Assembly (NCBI GenBank): GCA_945865545.1
Contig: CAMBEQ010000006.1
Location: 1-64,000, forward strand
Direction of reading: 5' to 3'
From: Sediminibacterium ginsengisoli
GTDB lineage: Bacteria; Bacteroidota; Bacteroidia; Chitinophagales; Chitinophagaceae
DNA: 64,000 bases
Shown: piece after piece, positions 8,737-17,793 of the stretch
Position numbering within the stretch: position 1 is the first letter of the stretch
Layout of the letters: each line of letters begins with the position of its first letter
Translations under genes and position numbers: made by a program
The notes under the pieces: generated by a model
Database searches by the model: none
What the model saw: the letters and a program-made list of their open reading frames with translations, nothing else
Told to the model about the DNA's origin: nothing

Positions 8737-11418
8737 ATGACTAAAAAACGCAACAGTATTGGTATTTTATTAAGCACTATTTTTTTTACGGTGTTATTTA
8801 TTTCTTTTACAGAAAATAAAAAAAGTTTTCTTATTCAAGATCCAAAAGATCCCAAAATAACCAACCTAAAATTACCAGAAGGTTTTCATGCAGAAAGGTT
8901 ATATGGCCCTTCAGAAAAAGGAGAGGGCTCATGGGTTTCAATGACCTTTGATCAAAAGGGTCGAATTATTGCTTCAGATCAATATGGCGCTATATATCGC
9001 CTAGTGGTTCCTAAAATTGGTGATACAATTAATAAAACAAAAATTGAAGAATTAAAAATAACAACAGATAGTGCTACTACTAAAGCGCCAGTAACAATGG
9101 GCCATGCTCATGGTTTATTATGGGCTTTTAATAGTTTATATGTTATGATTAATAATAATTCTAGTGAAAATTTTAAAAGAGGAAGCGGATTATACAGACT
9201 TCAAGACACCAACGGAGACGATCAGTTTGATAAAGTAACATTAATAAAAGCACTTGATGGAGAAGGAGAGCATGGCCCACATAGTATTATTTTATCTCCA
9301 GACAAACAATCAATTTATGTGGTTGCTGGAAATTTTACAAAAATTCCAAAACTAAACTCCTATCGCAATTTTCCAGATAGTAAAATAGATAATTTATTTC
9401 CTTTAATAAAAGATCCTAATGGACACGACAACACAGTAGAAACACACGGTGGTTGGGTAGCCCACCTAGATTCAACAGGAGCCAATTGGGAATTAATTGC
9501 CTCTGGTTTTAGAAACCCGTTTGATATTACCTTCAACGACCAGGGTGAATTATTTGCTTATGATTCTGATATGGAGTGGGATTTTGGAACACCTTGGTAT
9601 CGACCAACTAGAATAGTTCATGTAACAAGTGGTGCAGAGTTTGGATGGAGACCAGGAACAGATAAGTGGTCTTCTAAATATCCCGACAATCTTCCTGCTG
9701 TTATAAACGTAGGACAAGGCTCTCCTACTAATCTTGTATACGGAGGGGCTGCACGCTTTCCATTAAAATATAGAAAAGCAATTTTTGCATTTGATTGGAG
9801 CTTTGGAATTATTTATGCTGTCCACAATGAACCAGATGGCGCTTCTTATAAAACAACAGGGGAAGAGTTTATTTCAGGTGCCCCGCTTCCGTTAACAGAT
9901 GGTACAATTGGTCCAGATGGTGCGTTGTATTTTTTAACTGGCGGCCGCCGATTAGAATCCGATTTATACCGAGTTTATTATGGTGACAATTCTTTAAGCA
10001 ACGAACCACTTCCTGTAGAGGAGCTAACCAGCGGTTTAAAAACCCGCAGACAATTAGAAGTCTTTCACGGTACTAAAAATTCAGCAGCGGTAAATTTTGC
10101 TTGGCCCTATCTAAAAGACAGCGATCGCTTTATTAGATATGCAGCAAGAATTGCTGTTGAAAACCAACCTATAGAAGAGTGGTATAATAAAATCCTTTCT
10201 GAAAAAGACCCAATCATTCTAACCCAAGCCGCCATTGCGCTTGCTAGAAAAGGCGCTTCGGGTGCTGGAACAGAAGTGATTAAACAAATAACAAAGATAG
10301 ATTTTTCAAAACTTTCAGAATCACAACAATTAGATTTAATAAGAGCAATAGAATTAATTTTTATTCGTCTTGGTGAGCCAGGTGCCGCTATAAAAAAAGA
10401 AATAGCCACCTTATTAAATCCTTACTATCCAGCAAAAACAAATAGCCTAAATAGAGAGCTAAGTAAAATATTGGTTTATGTAGATGCACCACAAGCGGTT
10501 GAAAAAACAATGGCATTAATGGCTGTTGCAAAAGACGACGCCCCTTCACAAAAATCAATATCAGAGTCTTCCGATTTAATTTTACGCAACCCTCAATATG
10601 GAATGGATATAGCAGCCATGCTTGCCAGGGTTCCACCTTCGCAACAAACATGGTATGCAAATGTATTAAGCAAAGCTAAAAATGGTTGGACACCCTCCTT
10701 ACAAAAAAAGTATTTCCAATGGTACTATAAAGCATTTGGATATAGGGGCGGTGTAAGTTTTGTTGGATTTATTAATGGGGCACGTAAAACAGCACTAGCT
10801 AATGTGCCGAAAGAACAATTTGAATATTTAAATAAAATATCTGGTGATTCTATTGTGTCTCTATCTTGGTCTGGCGCACCAGCTGGAACCATTATGCCAA
10901 AGGGACCAGGAAAAAATTGGAAAACAAAACAAGCAGTAGATGCGGTAGATTCAAGTCTGGGCAATAGAAATTATGTGCGTGGAAAAGCGATGTATGCTGC
11001 AACATTATGTTCTTCTTGTCATCAAATAAAAGGAGAGGGTGGCGTTGCCGGTCCTGATCTGACACAATTAGGTACAAGATTTAGCACGAAAGATATTTTA
11101 GAGTCAATCATTGAACCAAGTAAAACCATATCCGATCAATTTGGTTCTACTGTTTTCTTTCTTAAAAATGGAGGTTCTGTTTTGGGCAGGCTCATTCGTC
11201 AGGATAACAATAACTATTATATTTCACAAAATCCTTTTGCCACTAATATCATAAGAACACTTTCAAAAAAAGAAGTAGCGCGCACTAGGGTTTCTGAAAC
11301 CTCCCCAATGCTTCCTGGTATGATCAATGGCTTAAATGCCGAAGAATTAAGTGATCTAATTGCTTATTTAAAAGCGGGCGGAAATAAAAATCATTCTATT
11401 TACGCAAGCAAAAAATAA
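8737..11418 (+). CDS. Haem c-containing membrane-bound dehydrogenase-like protein (beta-propeller, HEAT-like, CxxCH)
   Basis: An 893-residue exported protein: an N-terminal signal or anchor (residues 8-26), then a soluble-glucose-dehydrogenase-like beta-propeller (LPEGFHAERLYG, GSWVSMTFDQKGRIIASDQYG, SGFRNPFDITF, FGWRPGTDKW), a helical repeat region, and a C-terminal cytochrome domain with CSSCH at residues 758-762. The last part (GPDLTQLGTRFSTKDILESIIEPSKTIS) matches the 'putative haem-binding domain' best known from Planctomycetes and Verrucomicrobia (TIGR02603 type). Such proteins are thought to oxidise sugars outside the inner membrane and pass electrons to the haem. It is the first gene of an eight-gene operon; the next starts 8 bp later. 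Substrate and cofactor (PQQ or none) cannot be read from the sequence. Confidence 0.85.
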   Translation: MTKKRNSIGILLSTIFFTVLFISFTENKKSFLIQDPKDPKITNLKLPEGFHAERLYGPSEKGEGSWVSMTFDQKGRIIASDQYGAIYRLVVPKIGDTINKTKIEELKITTDSATTKAPVTMGHAHGLLWAFNSLYVMINNNSSENFKRGSGLYRLQDTNGDDQFDKVTLIKALDGEGEHGPHSIILSPDKQSIYVVAGNFTKIPKLNSYRNFPDSKIDNLFPLIKDPNGHDNTVETHGGWVAHLDSTGANWELIASGFRNPFDITFNDQGELFAYDSDMEWDFGTPWYRPTRIVHVTSGAEFGWRPGTDKWSSKYPDNLPAVINVGQGSPTNLVYGGAARFPLKYRKAIFAFDWSFGIIYAVHNEPDGASYKTTGEEFISGAPLPLTDGTIGPDGALYFLTGGRRLESDLYRVYYGDNSLSNEPLPVEELTSGLKTRRQLEVFHGTKNSAAVNFAWPYLKDSDRFIRYAARIAVENQPIEEWYNKILSEKDPIILTQAAIALARKGASGAGTEVIKQITKIDFSKLSESQQLDLIRAIELIFIRLGEPGAAIKKEIATLLNPYYPAKTNSLNRELSKILVYVDAPQAVEKTMALMAVAKDDAPSQKSISESSDLILRNPQYGMDIAAMLARVPPSQQTWYANVLSKAKNGWTPSLQKKYFQWYYKAFGYRGGVSFVGFINGARKTALANVPKEQFEYLNKISGDSIVSLSWSGAPAGTIMPKGPGKNWKTKQAVDAVDSSLGNRNYVRGKAMYAATLCSSCHQIKGEGGVAGPDLTQLGTRFSTKDILESIIEPSKTISDQFGSTVFFLKNGGSVLGRLIRQDNNNYYISQNPFATNIIRTLSKKEVARTRVSETSPMLPGMINGLNAEELSDLIAYLKAGGNKNHSIYASKK

Positions 11419-11426
11419 TTTTTAAC

Positions 11427-12446
11427 ATGCACTCAACCAGCGCCATATGGAGTGATAAGGTTTCAAATGTTGCACAAGTGGGCGGCATTGAAACTTCGAT
11501 TTTAGATAATGGCCTTGGAAAAGGTGTGCGCATTGCATGGATTAATACAGGAACAGGACTTCGTTTTAAAGTGGTGATTGATAGGGCAATGGATATAGCA
11601 GATGCCTTTTTTAATCAATATAGCCTCACCTGGCTAAATCATACAGGAGTTGTTGCACCACAACCTTTTTCGCAGAAGGGCGACGATTGGTTAAGAACCT
11701 TTGGCGGTGGATTAATTACTACCTGTGGTCTTTCCCATGTGGGTGGTCCTGAAAAGGATGAACACGGTGAGCGCGGCGTACATGGATTTATTAGTAATAT
11801 TCCTGCTGAAGTAGTTTCAATCATTCAACCCGATCCCGCGCGCGGTATTTTTTCAATGAGTATTACAGGAATTATAAAACAAACACAAATTTTTGGCCCA
11901 AGCCTCGAATTAAAAAGAACTATTTCTACAACATTAGGAAGCTCAACCATTCATCTTCATGATGAAATAATCAATCGTGGAAATGTAATAGCACCCCACA
12001 TGCTTTTGTATCATTGTAATTTTGGTTGGCCTCTTGCAGACGAAGGCGCTCAAATTTTTTTTAATGGAGAAAAAACAATAACCTGTCCTGCTGTAAATGA
12101 AAAACACAATGGTACCGGACAAGAAGTTATTTTTATTGATAGCGCCTCTAATAAAAAAGATTTATGTGTGTGTGGAATTGAAAATAAAAAAATCGGATTG
12201 GCTGCTGTATTAAAATTTCCTAAAAAACAATTGCCTTGGTTAACCAATTGGCAGCACTGGTCAAAAGGAGAATATGTAACAGGTATTGAACCCGGAACGC
12301 ATCCTCCCATTGGGCAATCTAAAGCGCGCGAAGAGGGATCTCTTATTTTTATTGCACCTGGCGAAACGCGTTCATATGATTTAGAAATAAATATTTTAAA
12401 TAATCAAGAAGACATTAATAAAATAATTCAATCAACAACATTATAA
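11427..12446 (+). CDS. DUF4432 family protein (aldose-1-epimerase-like fold)
   Basis: A 339-residue protein without signal peptide. The blocks VVIDRAMDIADA, WLRTFGGGLITTCGLSHVGGP and HGERGVHGFISNIPAE are typical of DUF4432, a family related to galactose mutarotases. An LLYHCNFGWPL segment and a histidine-bearing LPWLTNWQHWSKGEYVTGIEPGTHPP block, matching the sugar-binding groove of mutarotase folds, follow. It probably handles the ring form or epimer of a sugar product made in the same operon; no reaction is established for most members. It lies 8 bp after the dehydrogenase gene and 21 bp before the cupin gene. Confidence 0.8.
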   Translation: MHSTSAIWSDKVSNVAQVGGIETSILDNGLGKGVRIAWINTGTGLRFKVVIDRAMDIADAFFNQYSLTWLNHTGVVAPQPFSQKGDDWLRTFGGGLITTCGLSHVGGPEKDEHGERGVHGFISNIPAEVVSIIQPDPARGIFSMSITGIIKQTQIFGPSLELKRTISTTLGSSTIHLHDEIINRGNVIAPHMLLYHCNFGWPLADEGAQIFFNGEKTITCPAVNEKHNGTGQEVIFIDSASNKKDLCVCGIENKKIGLAAVLKFPKKQLPWLTNWQHWSKGEYVTGIEPGTHPPIGQSKAREEGSLIFIAPGETRSYDLEINILNNQEDINKIIQSTTL

Positions 12447-12467
12447 TAAATCATCTTATCTTTTAAT

Positions 12468-13685
12468 ATGGAAAATAAAACCATCGCACAAAAAGCGTTC
12501 GAACAAGGAAATGGAATTTTACGTTTAGCACCCACCTGGGTACCTAGATCATTTTGTGTACCTGGCCGAAGAATTAAATTACACCCCGATGATTATTATG
12601 TTTTAGGTGGAGTGCGCGGAGGAATAGATGAGCGTTGGTTGTCTTCAACGACGCCTGCAAAAAACGGACCACTCACAGGAGAAAACGAAGGATTAAGCCC
12701 GGTTGTTTTTAATGATGGTGTTACCACGCACCAAATTTTATTAAAGGATGCGATTGATGAATTAAAAGGGCAACTTATTGGAGATCGCTTATGGAATGAA
12801 TATAAAAGCTGGCCGATGTATTCTAAGTTTTTCGATAATATGGGCCCACTTCCACATCATGTGCACCACAACGATGAAAAAGCAGCACTCATTGGTCAAA
12901 AAGGAAAACCAGAAGCCTATTATTTTCCACCTCAACTCAATAATCATGGTGGTGATTTTCCGTATACCTTTATTGGTATAGCGCCGGGCACTACTAAAGA
13001 ACAAATTAAAGAGTGCTTGGTTAATTTTTCAAAGGGCGATAATAAAATTACCAACTATTCCCAAGCGTATAAATTAGAACCAGGTACTGGATGGGATGTA
13101 CCTCCTGGCTTATTACATGCACCTGGTAGTATGTGTACCTATGAACCACAAAAAGCATCAGATGTTTTTGCGATGTATCAATCCTTGGTAAACGAAGCAA
13201 TTATTCCCGATGAATTATTATGGAATGGCACACCTAAAGAAAGCATTGGCGACTATGATGCTTTAGTAGATGTTTTGGATTGGGAATTAAATGTAGATCC
13301 CAATACGATGGAAAATCGTTTTATGGCGCCCATGCCCGTGCACGATATCAATAAAATGAAAGCAGCAGGCTATGTTGAAAATTGGATTTGTTATAAGTCA
13401 CATGATTTTAGTGCAAAAGAGATCACTATTTTTCCGGGACAAACAGTAACGATGAAGGACAGCGCCGCATATGGCATTATAGTAATGCAGGGTCATGGAA
13501 AGATGGGTGTTTGGGATATTGAAACACCTGCACTAATTAGATATGGTCAATTAACTAATGATGAATTTTTCATCAGTGAATCTGCGGCAAAAGAAGGCGT
13601 AAAAATTATCAATCATTCTACTACCGACCCGATTGTAATTTTAAAACACTTTGGTCCTCGTAATCCAGAGCTTGTTGTAAAATAA
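12468..13685 (+). CDS. Cupin protein resembling type I mannose-6-phosphate isomerase
   Basis: A 405-residue cytoplasmic double-cupin protein. Probable metal ligands are in HHVHHNDEKA (H130, H131, H133, H134, E137) and in WDVPPGLLHAPGS (H217), which match the order of ligands in type I phosphomannose isomerases. A second, C-terminal cupin half (ITIFPGQTVTMKDSAAYGIIVMQGHG) follows. It differs from housekeeping ManA in its N-terminus (LAPTWVPRSFCVPGRRI), so an isomerase acting on another sugar or keto-sugar is likely. Its place between DUF4432 and a second dehydrogenase supports a role in the same sugar pathway. Exact reaction unknown. Confidence 0.7.
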   Translation: MENKTIAQKAFEQGNGILRLAPTWVPRSFCVPGRRIKLHPDDYYVLGGVRGGIDERWLSSTTPAKNGPLTGENEGLSPVVFNDGVTTHQILLKDAIDELKGQLIGDRLWNEYKSWPMYSKFFDNMGPLPHHVHHNDEKAALIGQKGKPEAYYFPPQLNNHGGDFPYTFIGIAPGTTKEQIKECLVNFSKGDNKITNYSQAYKLEPGTGWDVPPGLLHAPGSMCTYEPQKASDVFAMYQSLVNEAIIPDELLWNGTPKESIGDYDALVDVLDWELNVDPNTMENRFMAPMPVHDINKMKAAGYVENWICYKSHDFSAKEITIFPGQTVTMKDSAAYGIIVMQGHGKMGVWDIETPALIRYGQLTNDEFFISESAAKEGVKIINHSTTDPIVILKHFGPRNPELVVK

Positions 13686-13720
13686 TTTTTTTTAAACTTA
13701 TCCTCCATCAACCGAATAAA

Positions 13721-16700
13721 ATGAATACAATTAAAAGTTTGAACTTAAAACAAATGGTATTCACTGCCATCGGTTTTTTATTGGTAGCCTTATTGGCTTT
13801 TAAACCCGCTGCACCAACTAGTCTTACAATAAGCAAAGGAGCACATATTATTTTAGTGGGTAATAATTTAGGCTCTCGAATGACGAACTTTGGATATTTT
13901 GAAACTGAATTACAGCTTCGATATCCAGATAATGAATTATATATACGAAATATGTGTGATGGTGGAAACACACCCGGATTTAGACCCCACTCGGCACGCC
14001 CCACTCCTTGGGCTTTTCCAGGGGCTGAAAAATTTCAAACCGAATTAGCTAACAATGCAGAAACAGAAGGTTTTTTAGATTATCCAGATGCTTGGATTTC
14101 CTCGCACAAAGCAGATATTATTATAGCCATGTTTGGTTATGATGAATCATTTCAAGGAGCAGGCGGCTTAGAAAATTACAAAGCAGAATTAGACGCGTTT
14201 ATAAAACATACCTTAAAACAAAAATACAATGGAGAATCAAGACCACAATTAGCCATTGTATCTCCAATTGCTTTTGAAGATCTTTCAACAAAATTTGATC
14301 TTCCTAATGGTAAAGTAGAAAATCAAAACCTTCAATTGTATAAAGAGGCAATGAAACAAGTAGCCATGAAAAATGGGGTGCTTTTTATTGATGCCTTCAC
14401 GCCCACCAAAACCTGGTTGGAAAATACGGCAACCGATTTAACAATAGATGGTTCTCAATTAAATGACGAAGGCTATAAAAAATTCTCTCCGTTTTTAGTA
14501 GACGCCGTTTTTGGAAAAGCATCAGTAGTTGCAGCGTCGAATCGTGCGATGGTTTTAGACGCAGTGAATGAAAAAAATTGGTTATGGCATAATGATTTCA
14601 AGGCGCCCAACGGCGTACATGTATTTGGTCGTCGTTATGATCCATTTGGCCCAGCCAACTATCCAGCTGAATTAAAAAAGATAAGAGAGATGACGCTCAT
14701 TCGTGATACAGCTATTTGGATGGCAGCTAAAGGAAAAAAAATGGATCTAGCAGCAGCAGATGCAAAAACATCTAGCCTACCATCGGTGCAATCCAATTTT
14801 AAACCTACAGGAAAAGTGGAAGAGGCAAAGTATTTATATGGTCAAGAGGCTATTAATAAATTTACGATGGCGCCTGGTTATAAAATAAATTTATTTGCTT
14901 CTGAAAAAGAATTTCCAGATTTAGCCAAACCGGTTCAAATTTCTTTTGATAATAAAGGAAGACTATGGGTCGCGGTGATGCCTACCTATCCGCATTGGAG
15001 ACCAGGCGATCCAAAGCCTAATGATAAAATAATTATTTTAGAAGATACCAATGGAGATGGCATAGCAGACAAACAAACTACGTTTGCGGATCAGCTTCAA
15101 CTTCCACTAGGTTTTGAATTAGCGCCAGAAGGCGTTTATGTTTCGCAAGGAACGGACCTAATTATATTAAAAGATACGAATGGAGATGATAAAGCCGACA
15201 CCAAAGAAATATTATTAAGTGGATTTGATGACCATGATACGCACCATGCACATCATGCTTATACCACCGATCCATCGGGTGCTATTTATATGGGCCAAGG
15301 TGTTTTTTTAGTAAATGATATTGAAACTTCTTATGGTCCTGTTCGCGGAACCAATGGAGGCTTTTTTAGATATGATCCTAAAAATAAAAAATTAGATCGT
15401 ATTGCACAGCTTTCTATACCTAATCCATGGGGAATTGCATTTGATGAATGGGGGCAAGTATTTTATGCAGAAACTTCTGGACCAGATGTAACCTGGATGA
15501 CGCCAGGTACTATTAAATCAAGATATGGAGAAGCCAATCCAAAGCCAGCTAATATTATTGAAGAAAGCCAAAAAGTGAGACCCACTTCTGGCATTGAATT
15601 TATTTCAAGTAGACATTTTCCTGACAATGTTCAAGGTGATATGTTGATTAATAATACGATTGGTTTTTTAGGAACCAAACAACATCAAATGTTGGAGGAT
15701 GGAACAGGCTACAAAAGTAAATTTAGACAAGATATCATGATCTCCTCTGATTTTAATTTTCGTCCTGTTGATTTAGAATTTGCACCCGATGGCTCTTTGT
15801 ATATTGCAGATTGGCACAATGTTTTAATTGGTCATATGCAACACAATGCACGCGATCCATTGAGAGATCATGAACATGGTCGTATTTATCGCATCACTTA
15901 TCCATCACGCCCACTGGTTGTTCCTGCTAAAGTGGCTGGCGCAACAGTAGAAGAATTATTAGCCAATCTAACTTTACCAGAATATAGAACGAGGTATAGA
16001 ACACGCCGTGAATTGCGCGCGCACCCCGCTACAGAAGTGTTGCCTAAATTAAAAATATGGATCGCACAATTAGATAAATCAGCACCTAATTATGAAAAGT
16101 TACTAATGGAAGCCTTATGGATTAGTTGGGGACAAAATAAAATTGATCAACCGCTACTTCACCAATTATTAAACGCAAAAGATTATAAAGTAAGAGCCGC
16201 TGCAGTAGAAGTAGTTCGTTTTAATGAAAAACAATTACCGGATTACTCCAACTTATTAATGAACGCCGCGAAAGATGAAAATAGCCGCGTAAGATTGGAA
16301 GCCATTGTGGCTGCCTCTTGGTTATCTAAAGAAAAAGGGCTGCTTATTGAAAGAGAAGCGGCTAAAAAACCATTAGATAGCTGGATGCTAAAACCACAAC
16401 AAGCGGCTGTTGCACATTTAGAGGGACACAATATGGTGGTGCCGAAACCAAAAGTAGAAAAACCAAAAGCGGGTGAAATGAATTCTGAGGCAATGAAAAT
16501 GGGGAAACAAATTTATTTAAGAGATGGATTTTGTAATACTTGTCATCAACCCAATGGAAAAGGTTTATCAGCCTCTGGCTTTCCTCCATTGAATGAATCT
16601 AATTGGGTAGTAGGTAGTGAAGAGCGTCTTATTAAAATAGTATTAAGAGGAATGTATGGTCCTATAGTAGTCAATGGGAAAAAATATCCAGGTCAGGTAC

Positions 16701-16894
16701 CCATGACTCCTTTTGGCGGTATGTTAAATGACAAAGAGGTGGCCTCGGTGCTTACCTATATCCGCAACTCTTTTGGAAACAAAGCGCCTGCTGTTGAAGA
16801 AAGTACAGTAAAAAAAGTTCGTGCAGCCATTAAACCAAAAGAAGGATTTTATTCACCTGATGAATTATTATTGCAACACCCAATGGAAAAATAA
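13721..16894 (+). CDS. SGNH-like / beta-propeller dehydrogenase / HEAT / cytochrome c fusion protein
   Basis: A 1057-residue exported protein. In order: a signal or anchor (residues about 11-27); an SGNH-hydrolase-like domain (about 38-270); a PVC-type membrane-bound dehydrogenase beta-propeller (about 390-730) with two calcium-loop-like stretches, DTNGDGIAD and DTNGDDKAD; HEAT-like helical repeats (about 740-910); and a C-terminal class I cytochrome c with CNTCH at 938-942 and a likely axial methionine in VPMTPFGGM. The SGNH domain lacks canonical catalytic residues: the nucleophile block reads GNN (47-49), and the DGxHL block reads DGSQL (243-247). The architecture is known mainly from Planctomycetes and Verrucomicrobia; here it sits in a Bacteroidota operon. 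It is presumed to oxidise a sugar and feed electrons to the respiratory chain. Confidence 0.85.
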   Translation: MNTIKSLNLKQMVFTAIGFLLVALLAFKPAAPTSLTISKGAHIILVGNNLGSRMTNFGYFETELQLRYPDNELYIRNMCDGGNTPGFRPHSARPTPWAFPGAEKFQTELANNAETEGFLDYPDAWISSHKADIIIAMFGYDESFQGAGGLENYKAELDAFIKHTLKQKYNGESRPQLAIVSPIAFEDLSTKFDLPNGKVENQNLQLYKEAMKQVAMKNGVLFIDAFTPTKTWLENTATDLTIDGSQLNDEGYKKFSPFLVDAVFGKASVVAASNRAMVLDAVNEKNWLWHNDFKAPNGVHVFGRRYDPFGPANYPAELKKIREMTLIRDTAIWMAAKGKKMDLAAADAKTSSLPSVQSNFKPTGKVEEAKYLYGQEAINKFTMAPGYKINLFASEKEFPDLAKPVQISFDNKGRLWVAVMPTYPHWRPGDPKPNDKIIILEDTNGDGIADKQTTFADQLQLPLGFELAPEGVYVSQGTDLIILKDTNGDDKADTKEILLSGFDDHDTHHAHHAYTTDPSGAIYMGQGVFLVNDIETSYGPVRGTNGGFFRYDPKNKKLDRIAQLSIPNPWGIAFDEWGQVFYAETSGPDVTWMTPGTIKSRYGEANPKPANIIEESQKVRPTSGIEFISSRHFPDNVQGDMLINNTIGFLGTKQHQMLEDGTGYKSKFRQDIMISSDFNFRPVDLEFAPDGSLYIADWHNVLIGHMQHNARDPLRDHEHGRIYRITYPSRPLVVPAKVAGATVEELLANLTLPEYRTRYRTRRELRAHPATEVLPKLKIWIAQLDKSAPNYEKLLMEALWISWGQNKIDQPLLHQLLNAKDYKVRAAAVEVVRFNEKQLPDYSNLLMNAAKDENSRVRLEAIVAASWLSKEKGLLIEREAAKKPLDSWMLKPQQAAVAHLEGHNMVVPKPKVEKPKAGEMNSEAMKMGKQIYLRDGFCNTCHQPNGKGLSASGFPPLNESNWVVGSEERLIKIVLRGMYGPIVVNGKKYPGQVPMTPFGGMLNDKEVASVLTYIRNSFGNKAPAVEESTVKKVRAAIKPKEGFYSPDELLLQHPMEK

Positions 16895-16944
16895 ATATTC
16901 CTTATCGTGGTATTGTTGCTTCAACCATAAAATAAAAAAAGTAC

Positions 16945-17793
16945 ATGAATAAAATAGGTTTTAATACGCTGGTTTGGTCAGCGGTGGTTTCAGATGATTT
17001 ATTTCCCATTATTGATGAATTAAAAAAAATCGGATATGATGGGGTGGAATGTTTTATTGGTGCCCCCGATGAAAAAGCCTATCAACGCTTTGGAGCACAT
17101 GCAACTAATATTGGATTAGAAACCACAGCGGTTTTTGTGGTAGATAAAGAACAAAATCCAGTGGATCCCTCTTCGCAAGTACGTCAACGCGCGCTAGATA
17201 GAATTAAGTGGGGCATTGATAGAGCTCATGCTATGCAGGCTACTATATTATGTGGACCTTTTCATTCTGCACATGGCATTTTTACAAAAAAACCACCACA
17301 AGAAACAGAGTATGCACACTGTGCTGAATTACTTCATGCGGCAGGTGAACATGCGGCACAAGCAGGTATTACTTTAACATTGGAAGCACTCAATCGTTTT
17401 GAATGTTATTTATGTAATACCATGGATCAATTAAAAAAATTAGTGAGTATGGCCAATCACCCAAATGTGAAAGCCATGTATGACACGCATCATTCCAATA
17501 TTGAAGAGAAAAAAAATGGCCAAGCCATCAAAAATATAGCCCCCTATTTAGGTCATGTACATATTAGCGAAAATGATCGTGGCACTCCAGGTGATGGTCA
17601 TGTACAATGGAGTGAAACTTTTTCTACGCTCAAAGAAATTAATTATAAGGGATGGCTTACCATTGAAGCATTTTCGCGCAATGATCCTGATTTTGCAAAT
17701 AGTATTAATGTGTGGAGAGAATATTCCTTACCCTGGGAAATAGCCACCAATGGATTGGCCTTTATTAAAAAACAATTAAATGAAACCATATGA
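16945..17793 (+). CDS. Sugar isomerase/epimerase, D-tagatose 3-epimerase-like TIM barrel
   Basis: A 282-residue cytoplasmic xylose-isomerase-like TIM barrel. The four metal ligands of the D-tagatose/D-psicose 3-epimerase group are all visible: E147 (LTLEALNRFE), D180 (MYDTHHSNIEE), H206 (HVHISENDRGTPGDG) and E241 (TIEAFSRND). The HISENDRGTPGDGHVQW block is the signature of this group, also shared with hydroxypyruvate isomerase-like enzymes. It would epimerise or isomerise a free keto-sugar. The gene's last four bases overlap the start of the next gene (ATGA), which suggests translational coupling of two barrel enzymes. The exact sugar is unknown. Confidence 0.82.
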   Translation: MNKIGFNTLVWSAVVSDDLFPIIDELKKIGYDGVECFIGAPDEKAYQRFGAHATNIGLETTAVFVVDKEQNPVDPSSQVRQRALDRIKWGIDRAHAMQATILCGPFHSAHGIFTKKPPQETEYAHCAELLHAAGEHAAQAGITLTLEALNRFECYLCNTMDQLKKLVSMANHPNVKAMYDTHHSNIEEKKNGQAIKNIAPYLGHVHISENDRGTPGDGHVQWSETFSTLKEINYKGWLTIEAFSRNDPDFANSINVWREYSLPWEIATNGLAFIKKQLNETI

